From: Liolophura sinensis
Taxonomy: Eukaryota; Mollusca; Polyplacophora; Chitonida; Chitonidae
NCBI RefSeq assembly: GCF_032854445.1
Contig: NC_088297.1
Location: forward strand, 16,379,127-16,443,126
DNA length: 64,000 bases
Direction of reading: 5' to 3'
Shown here one piece after another: positions 58,396 through 64,000 of this stretch. Both the position numbers and the translations under genes were made by a program. Each line of letters begins with the position of its first letter. Within the stretch, counting starts at the first letter, position 1. A model generated the notes under the pieces. That model had not been told where the DNA came from. It saw nothing but the letters and a program-made list of their open reading frames with translations, and did no database searches.

Positions 58396-59540
58396 GTAAG
58401 TGACTTTTAACTCTTTCTGGCGAGTAATGTAGGACAGTAGAACATGTGATATCCGACAACATGAAAGTGATTTTTATTTCTCCTCAGTGTGTAATGAAAA
58501 ACAGTAGAAACTGTTATATCTGACAACAGGTAGGTGACTTTTATCTGGTGACAGCGCGTAATGTAAGATAGTAGAATCTGTGATATCTGATCAAAGGTAA
58601 GTGACTTCTATCTCTCTCAGTGTGTAGTGTAGGACGATGGAATATGTGATATCTGACAACAGGTCGGTGACTTTAATCCCTTTCCCGAGTGTGTAGTGTA
58701 GGACGATGGAATCTGTGATATCTGATAACAGGTAAGTGACTTTTAACTCTTTCTGGCGAGTAATGTAGGACAGTAGAACATGTGATATCCGACAACATGA
58801 AAGTGATTTTTATTTCTCCTCAGTGTGTAATGAAAAACAGTGGAAACTGTTATATCTGACAACAGGTAGGTGACTTTTATCTGGTGACAGCGCGTAATGT
58901 AAGATAGTAGAATCTGTGATATCTTATCAAAGGTAAGTGACTTCTATCTCTCTCAGTGTGTAGTGTAGGACGATGGAATATGTGATATCTTAGAACAGGT
59001 AAGTGACTTTAATCCCTTTCCCGAGTGTGTAGTGTAGGACGATGGAATCTGTGATATCTGATAACAGGTAAGTGACTTTTATCTCTATTCTAATGTGTAG
59101 TGGAGAACAATGAAACATGTAATATCTGACAAAAGGTAAGTGACTTTTATCTCTCTCAGTGTGTAGTGTAGGACGATGTAGTCTGTGATATCTGAGAACA
59201 GGTAAGTGAGTTTAATCCCTTTCCCGAGTGTGTAGTGTAGGACGATGGAATCTGTGATATCTGATAACAGGTAAGTGACTTTTATCTCTATTCTGATGTG
59301 TAGTGGAGAACAATGAAACATGTAATATCTGACAACAGGTAAGTGACTTTTATCTCTACCCCAATGTGTAGTGTAGGACGATATAATCTGTGACATCTGG
59401 CAACAGGTAAGTGACTTTTATCTCTCTGAGTGTGTAGTGTAGGACGATAGAATCTGTGATATCTGAGAACAGGTAAGTGACTTTTATCTCTCTGACTGTG
59501 TAATGTTGGACGATGGAAGCTGAACACTTACAAAAGGTAA
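58370..59540 (+). repeat. minisatellite built from the exon-3 splice junction, in UGT intron 3
   Basis: About 16 diverged units of roughly 67 bp, each with the end of exon 3 and its donor (GTGATATCTGACAACAG then GTAAGTGACTTTTATCTC). A higher-order block of about 335 bp (58396-58730) is repeated at 58731-59062. Many units also have a pyrimidine tract plus CAG upstream (TTTATTTCTCCTCAG near 58475; CTATCTCTCTCAG near 58610), so several units look like 42-nt mini-exons with both splice signals. The minus-strand ORFs across the array (59085-59527) are repeat artefacts. Confidence 0.88.
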
Positions 59541-59582
59541 GTGGCGTTCTTGTCCGATCCGACGGTTTTACAACATTCTAAC

Positions 59583-59857
59583 CTTTTTGATTTATTGATT
59601 TATTTGATTGGTGTTTTACGCCGTACTCAAGAATATTTTATTTATATGATGACGGCTAGCATTATGGTGGGAGGAAACCGGGTAGAACCCGGGGGAATCC
59701 CTCGACCATGCGCAGGTTGCTGAGAGACCTTCCCACGTACGACCGGAGAGGAAGCCAGCATGAGCTAGATTTGAACTCACAGCGACTGCATTGGTGAGAG
59801 ACTTCTGGGTCATTACGCTGCGCTAGCGCGTTAACCAACTAAGCCTCGGAGGCCCCT
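59583..59857 (-). mobile_element. SINE-1, full length, in UGT intron 3
   Basis: T-rich end TTGATTTATTTGATTGGTG, then TTTTACGCCGTACTC, the SINE-1 body and the tRNA-like head ending CTCGGAGGCCCC. A and B box regions are recognisable on the minus strand with a few substitutions (TTGGTTAACGCG; GAGTTCAAATC). I could not define a clean target duplication. Confidence 0.85.
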
Positions 59858-60136
59858 TTGACCTCTTTGTTAGTGACAGGAGCAGCGGAATAATTTTAAT
59901 GAACACATGTATATAGCTGCTGAATGGCTGTACTGGACAACAGTGTGCGATAGAAATTGAGTGGGTAGAAGTTTTGTATGAGCCACTATGGAGCCTAAAC
60001 TGTTTTAACACCCTCTATATTAAAATTCACCCTGATTTAGTACATATTTACTCACAACATACAGTTTACTTTTTAATGTTAAAATCGTGTACATTGCGAT
60101 GTAAAAGCATTAGATATATTTTGGCAACTATTGCAG

Positions 60137-60422
60137 GATGGCTGACAGGATGAGGGATCTTTCTCAGAAACTTAAATTTGACCAATCATACATGAGCGCC
60201 AGAGAAATGGCGGCGTTTTGGGTTGAGGACGTGATGAAGTATGGCCACCTGTACCCGCGACCAGCCAATCAGGATCTCTCTTACATACAAAGTCATGGCC
60301 TTGATGTTGTGGCGGTTTTCGCTTTTATATGCTTTGTGGGAGTCATGGCTCTTACAAAACTTGGCAGAATGATTTTTCCAAAAATCATCAGATCATCTGA
60401 ATCAAAGATGAAAGGCGTATAA
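60137..60422 (+). CDS. UDP-glycosyltransferase copy 1, exon 4 (C-terminus with membrane anchor)
   Basis: Acceptor CAACTATTGCAG ends at 60136; the first base completes the Arg codon split with exon 3. It encodes MADRMRDLSQKLKFDQSYMS, then VEDVMKYGHLYPRPANQDL, a single hydrophobic helix VVAVFAFICFVGVMAL (about residues 55-70 of the exon) and a short basic tail ending ESKMKGV before the TAA. This is the usual UGT C-terminus: one transmembrane anchor with the catalytic domains in the ER lumen and a Lys-rich cytosolic tail. Confidence 0.92.
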
Positions 60423-61136
60423 AATGTGAAATTTTCTTTACATTGGAATTTGTTCCATGTCATTCATGTCAAAAAGACTCTATCTTTTATTTAAGGGTAA
60501 TGATTGTTACTGGGATTGTCGTAGTTTATGTACCATCTTTCATGTCATATTTTAGTCCGCGTTCAAATGAATGTATGGATGATTATGGCTTAACGTCACA
60601 TGAGCAATATTTTAGCAATATCGTAGCGAGTCCTAATACGAGATTATACTCATAACCTTATTTTTATTTTCTTTATTTGTCTGTCTTTCTGAGTGATTGA
60701 AATGATAAAAAGTGATGCACCTCTTTGACCACAGTTTAAGAATTTGTGAATGTGGACTGAGGAATTGGTTAACTAGAGATAGGGTGTCTTTGTATCCTAT
60801 TTGACCATGGTGAAAAGTACATTTTACACCAATACATTTCCTTTACCTTAATTGTAACAGTAGATAATGTGGGAGAGGGGAGTTGTACATTAGGATAAAG
60901 CGCGGGGTAACTTCTAGATCCATCTCCGTTTACTGGTGTCGGTGGAATAAAATCACAAATAATCGCAGCACGTGTTGCTTTATATTTAGCATCATAAACG
61001 GAAAAATAGCCCTCCCGCGCTGCCTAGCACTGCCAAAATATAGCAGATGTTCATTTTGTACATTTACCACCTCGATCTCTTCAGATGAACCTACTCTGCT
61101 AAAATTTTAGCTGAACTTTCGAGTTCTATTGACTGA
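60423..61136. other. 3' region of UGT copy 1, no other gene seen
   Basis: Contains the probable 3' untranslated region. I see no AATAAA close to the stop (a candidate GGAATAAAATC lies at about 60944). Short ORFs only. Confidence 0.45.
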
Positions 61137-61365
61137 TTTGATTTTGTGTTTTACACCGTATTTAAGAGCATTTCTCTTTCACGGCGGCGGGCAACATTAT
61201 GGTGAGGAGAAACTGGACAGTGGGAAACTCACGACCATGCGCAAGTTAGGGCCCGGAGATAAAGCCAGCATGAACTGGACTTGAACTCACAGCGACCGAG
61301 TTGGTGAGAGGGTTCTGGGTGAGTGCGCCGCGCTAACACGCAAACCACCTCAGCCACGGAGGTCC
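61137..61365 (-). mobile_element. SINE-1, diverged
   Basis: GATTTTGTGTTTTACACCG, then TTCACGGCGGCGGGCAACATTATGG, then CTTGAACTCACAGCGACC, ending CCACGGAGGTCC. Part of the middle is deleted. The orientation is the same as the other intron copy. More diverged than the copies at 50735 and 59583. Confidence 0.82.
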
Positions 61366-61680
61366 TACGTTTTCCTTTTTTATCTTTGAAGGAAACGAAT
61401 CGCTGCATGTTTGTCTTTGTCCACATCTAAGTAGTTTCGTACTTTCTACGTCATTTTGCCTATCCCCTGGAAAGCTGGCAATGTCGATTGTTTGAAAAGT
61501 TTGATTTGATTTGTGTGTGCAAATTAAACAAAAATGACACCAATAACAGGCAGGCCTCTGAATCAAAGCGGATAAATTAAGCGTGTAACGAAAGCTTAAA
61601 TTTGCTGAAGCTATCTTGACAGGGATTATAGCATAGAAGAATCAAGATGGTCGTTGGACGTCATGGTCACCGATTTAACG
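61366..61680. other. no recognised feature
   Basis: Short AT-rich interval between the SINE and the 20-bp minisatellite, with no ORF or repeat that I recognise. Confidence 0.4.
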
Positions 61681-61689
61681 AAGGCAGCA

Positions 61690-63010
61690 ATAGTTCAAAG
61701 CGAGAAGAAATAGTGCAGTACGAGAAATAGCAGTACAATTCGAGAAGTAGCAGTGCAGTGCGAGAAGTAACAGTGCAATGCAAGAAGTAACAGTAGAATG
61801 CAGGAAGTAAGAGTGCAATGCGAGAAGTAAAACAGAATGTGAGAAGTAACAATGCAATGTGAGAAGTAACAGTGGAATGCTAGAAGTGACAGTATGATGC
61901 AATAAGTCACAAAACAAAGCGAGAAGGAACACTACACTGCGAGAAAGTAACAGCGCAATGCGAGAAGCAACAGTGCAATGTGAGAAGTAATAGTACAATG
62001 CTAGAAGTAACAGTATGATGCAAGAAGTCAAAGAACAAAGCGGGAGGTAACAGTATATTGCGAGAAGTAACAGTGCAATGCGACAGGTAACAGTACATTG
62101 CGAGAGGTAACAGTTCATTGCAAAAAGTAACAGTACAATGTGAGAAGTTACCTACAATGCGAGAAGTAAGCAGCAAAGTGAGAGGTGAAAGATAGTGCAA
62201 GAAGTAGCAGTACAATGCAAGAAGTAAAACAGAATGTGAGAAGTAACAATGCAATGTGAGAAGTAACAGTGGAATGCTAGAAGTCACAGTATGATGCAAG
62301 AAGTCACGAAACAATGCGAGAAGTAACAGGCAATGCGAGAAAGTAACAGCGCAATGCGAGAAGTAACAGTACACTGCGAGAGGTAAAAGTCCATTGCAAG
62401 AAGTAACAGTACAATGCGAGAAGTAACAAAACAATGCGAGAAGTAAGAAACAAAGTGAGAAATAACAGATAATGCGGGAAGTTACAGTATAACGCAACAA
62501 GTAAAAGACAATGCGAGAAGTAACAGTGCAATGCGAGAAGTAATAATTGTAGGGAATGATTTAAATGGAACTATTCTGATGAGAAAGGTCTAGCGTGAAG
62601 TAAAAGACAATACAAGAAGTGACATACTGTACTGTTACTGTTACTTTGCATACTGTTACTTTGCGTAAAATAACAGTACAATGCGAGAAGTAATAGACAA
62701 TACGAGAAGTAACAGACAATGCGAGAAGTAACAGTACAATGCCAAAAGTAACCGTACAATGAGAGAAGTAACGGTAATTATGCGAGAAGTAACGATATAA
62801 TGCGAGAAGTAAGAAGCAATGTGAGAATTAACAAACCATGCGACAAATAACAGTACAATGCGAGAAGTAACACATAATGCGAGAAGTAACAGTGCAATAC
62901 GAGATGTAAAAATTGTGGGGTTCATTTAAATGGAACTGTCTTTATCAAAAAATTCTTGAGAGATGTAACAGTACAAAGCGAGAAGTAACAGACAGTGCAA
63001 GAAGTAAGGG
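61690..63010. repeat. 20-bp minisatellite (CAGTACAATGCGAGAAGTAA)
   Basis: About 60 imperfect units of 20 bp, with a break around 62545-62645 and another around 62910-62965. Both breaks contain related TTTAAATGGAACT sequence, so there is a higher-order repeat. Because 20 is not a multiple of 3, three units make 20 codons, which gives the long minus-strand ORFs with repeating LLLALYCYFSHC patterns; these are not genes. A G-rich run (about 63008-63032) closes the array. Confidence 0.9.
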
Positions 63011-63027
63011 GGGAGGGGGGTGGGGTG

Positions 63028-63340
63028 GGTGGGGTCTTTTAGATCCTGGGTCGGGTAACACCTAAGACGTTATAAGAGTTTGCTGCTCGGCGTTTAGCAA
63101 TGAGAGGACATAGCAATGACCGGTTGAACCCTATCAGTGTAATGGTTTAAGTGGTGCGGCTTGCCTTAGGTAAATGAAACAGCAGCAGATAAAAGAGCAG
63201 TGGAAATCCGTCCAGCAACAAGTAAGCACATTACATGCACTCTAATGACTCCTTTGTCGTTATATGACTGGAAAATTGCTAAGTACGACGTTAAAACCCT
63301 ATGCACTTACTCACTATCTCAGTATGTTCAAAATCGTCGT
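63028..63340 (+). mobile_element. SINE-2 copy upstream of UGT copy 2 (head missing)
   Basis: Starts within the B-box region (CCTGGGTCGGGTAACACC) and continues with the SINE-2 body to CACTTACTCACTATCTCAG. It corresponds in position to the copy at 53799-54141, so it was duplicated with the UGT gene. The tRNA-like head is replaced by the G-rich end of the minisatellite. Confidence 0.82.
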
Positions 63341-63692
63341 TGTTGTGTTGTTTAATGTGAGTTTAGTGAAACCACTCCATACTCAAATTTATATATAGAG
63401 AGAACAAATGCTGCTCTACATGACTGAATCTTACCAGCCCGTTTTGTGTCCGAATGGTCAAAGTGACCGTCTCGCATTTCACTGAAATAAGAATTCATCA
63501 ATATTCATATGGGTAACCACATATAGAGCCTAAAATAAACCAATATGTATTTAAATATATGCCCTTATTTCACTGCAGTTGGGGAGGGCATGGTTCACTC
63601 GGCAGCATATATAGCTCTTGATAATCCATCTAGGATTAAGCGCTTCATTCATGGAGTTCTCTTCGTTGATACTTTAGTATTGAGCGCTTGAA
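63341..63692 (+). promoter_or_regulatory. duplicated upstream region of UGT copy 2
   Basis: Homologous to 54142-54696: shared blocks include TGTTTAATGTGAGTTTAGTG, GAAACCACTCCA, GTGACCGTCT, CAGCATATATAGCTCTTGAT and ACTTTAGTAT. The conserved CATATATAGCTC block lies about 85-100 bp before each start codon and is a candidate core-promoter element. That role is an inference from position and conservation between the two copies only. Confidence 0.5.
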
Positions 63693-64000
63693 ATGAGGAA
63701 AGCGTCTATTTTTACATACCGGCTAACTGGGATTATTTCCGCCTTACTACTATCAGGTGGCATGACCAGATGCAATGTGGTAATATTTCCTTCACATCGG
63801 CAGCCATTTCCAGCTGGCTTCCATATTAGCAGACACGCTCTATGATCGCGGTCACAGCGTTACAGTTGTGGCCCCAAACTTCTGCTTCTCTGGTCGCAGT
63901 TACCGTTACAACATTGTTCCGTACACCGTTTTGGAACATGAACTGGAGATGAGCACGAGGTATTTTAATGACTACTTCAAAGAACGCAGATCTAGATCCA
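63693..64000 (+). pseudogene. UDP-glycosyltransferase copy 2, 5' end, frameshifted and cut by window
   Basis: Nearly identical to the start of copy 1 (ATG at 63693 against 54697, period 8,996 bp). One extra T in TTTCCTTCACATCGG (about 63790), against TTTCCTCACATCGG in copy 1, shifts the frame just before the catalytic GSH motif. A further change (CATTTCCAGCTGG) would alter the next residues. Either a pseudogene or a sequencing/assembly error; the remainder lies outside the window. Confidence 0.8.

Noticed and set aside
61667..62925. Minus-strand ORFs up to 197 codons rich in Leu/Cys/Tyr/His
   Set aside because: Direct consequence of the 20-bp repeat (three units equal 20 codons); no start context or domain.
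1..64000. CRISPR arrays, operons, ribosome-binding sites, rRNA genes
   Set aside because: None seen. The tandem repeats here lack the uniform repeat/unique spacer pattern, and the gene structure is eukaryotic.

Overview
This is a eukaryotic, metazoan nuclear window dominated by repeats. It is most likely from a lophotrochozoan (mollusc or brachiopod type). That placement is an inference from two tRNA-headed SINE families, a TNP2-like (CACTA/EnSpm-type) transposase, a Mutator-like transposase, Ty1/copia elements with an HVDD reverse-transcriptase motif, a Polinton/Maverick and an animal-type membrane UDP-glycosyltransferase with GT-AG introns. There is no prokaryotic gene organisation.

Layout. 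1-2028: AT-rich, one degraded SINE. 2029-27055: a 25-kb locally duplicated array of three modules, A (about 2.4 kb), B (about 2.9 kb) and C (about 0.95 kb), in the order A-B-C-B-C-B-A-B-A-B-C. The module junctions are reused, and the A/B and C/B joins fall in an 80-bp minisatellite. Module C carries minus-strand exon-like sequence. Its last copy runs into the remains of a TNP2-like transposon.

27058-41690: a four-level nest. The minus-strand TNP2-like transposase is split (27519-28425 and 40661-41690) by a 12.2-kb element with a 6-bp target duplication and 442-bp terminal DIRECT repeats, which carries a Mutator-like transposase and a His-Me finger endonuclease-like gene. That transposase is split by a minus-strand copia element (30883-38536, 266-bp LTRs, TSD TCCAG). 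The gag of that copia is split by a second, internally deleted plus-strand copia (35478-37707, 225-bp LTRs, TSD ATTCT). Terminal-repeat divergence, counted by eye, falls inward (7/442, 3/266, 1/225), matching the nesting order.

44180-53800: a 31-bp minisatellite interrupted by an 8.6-kb decayed Polinton (44983-53629) with terminal inverted repeats and a near-perfect 6-bp TSD. It keeps broken copies of integrase, capsid-region genes, adenain-like protease and protein-primed DNA polymerase B. A SINE sits in the polymerase.

53800-64000: a UDP-glycosyltransferase locus in tandem duplication (period about 9.0 kb). Copy 1 (54697-60422) shows an N-terminal exon and three C-terminal exons with clean splice sites, but the middle exon is not found. 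A minisatellite in its last intron repeatedly copies the exon-3 splice donor. Copy 2 starts at 63693, is frameshifted early and is cut by the window end.

The only plausibly host gene here is the UGT; almost everything else is mobile or repeat-derived.
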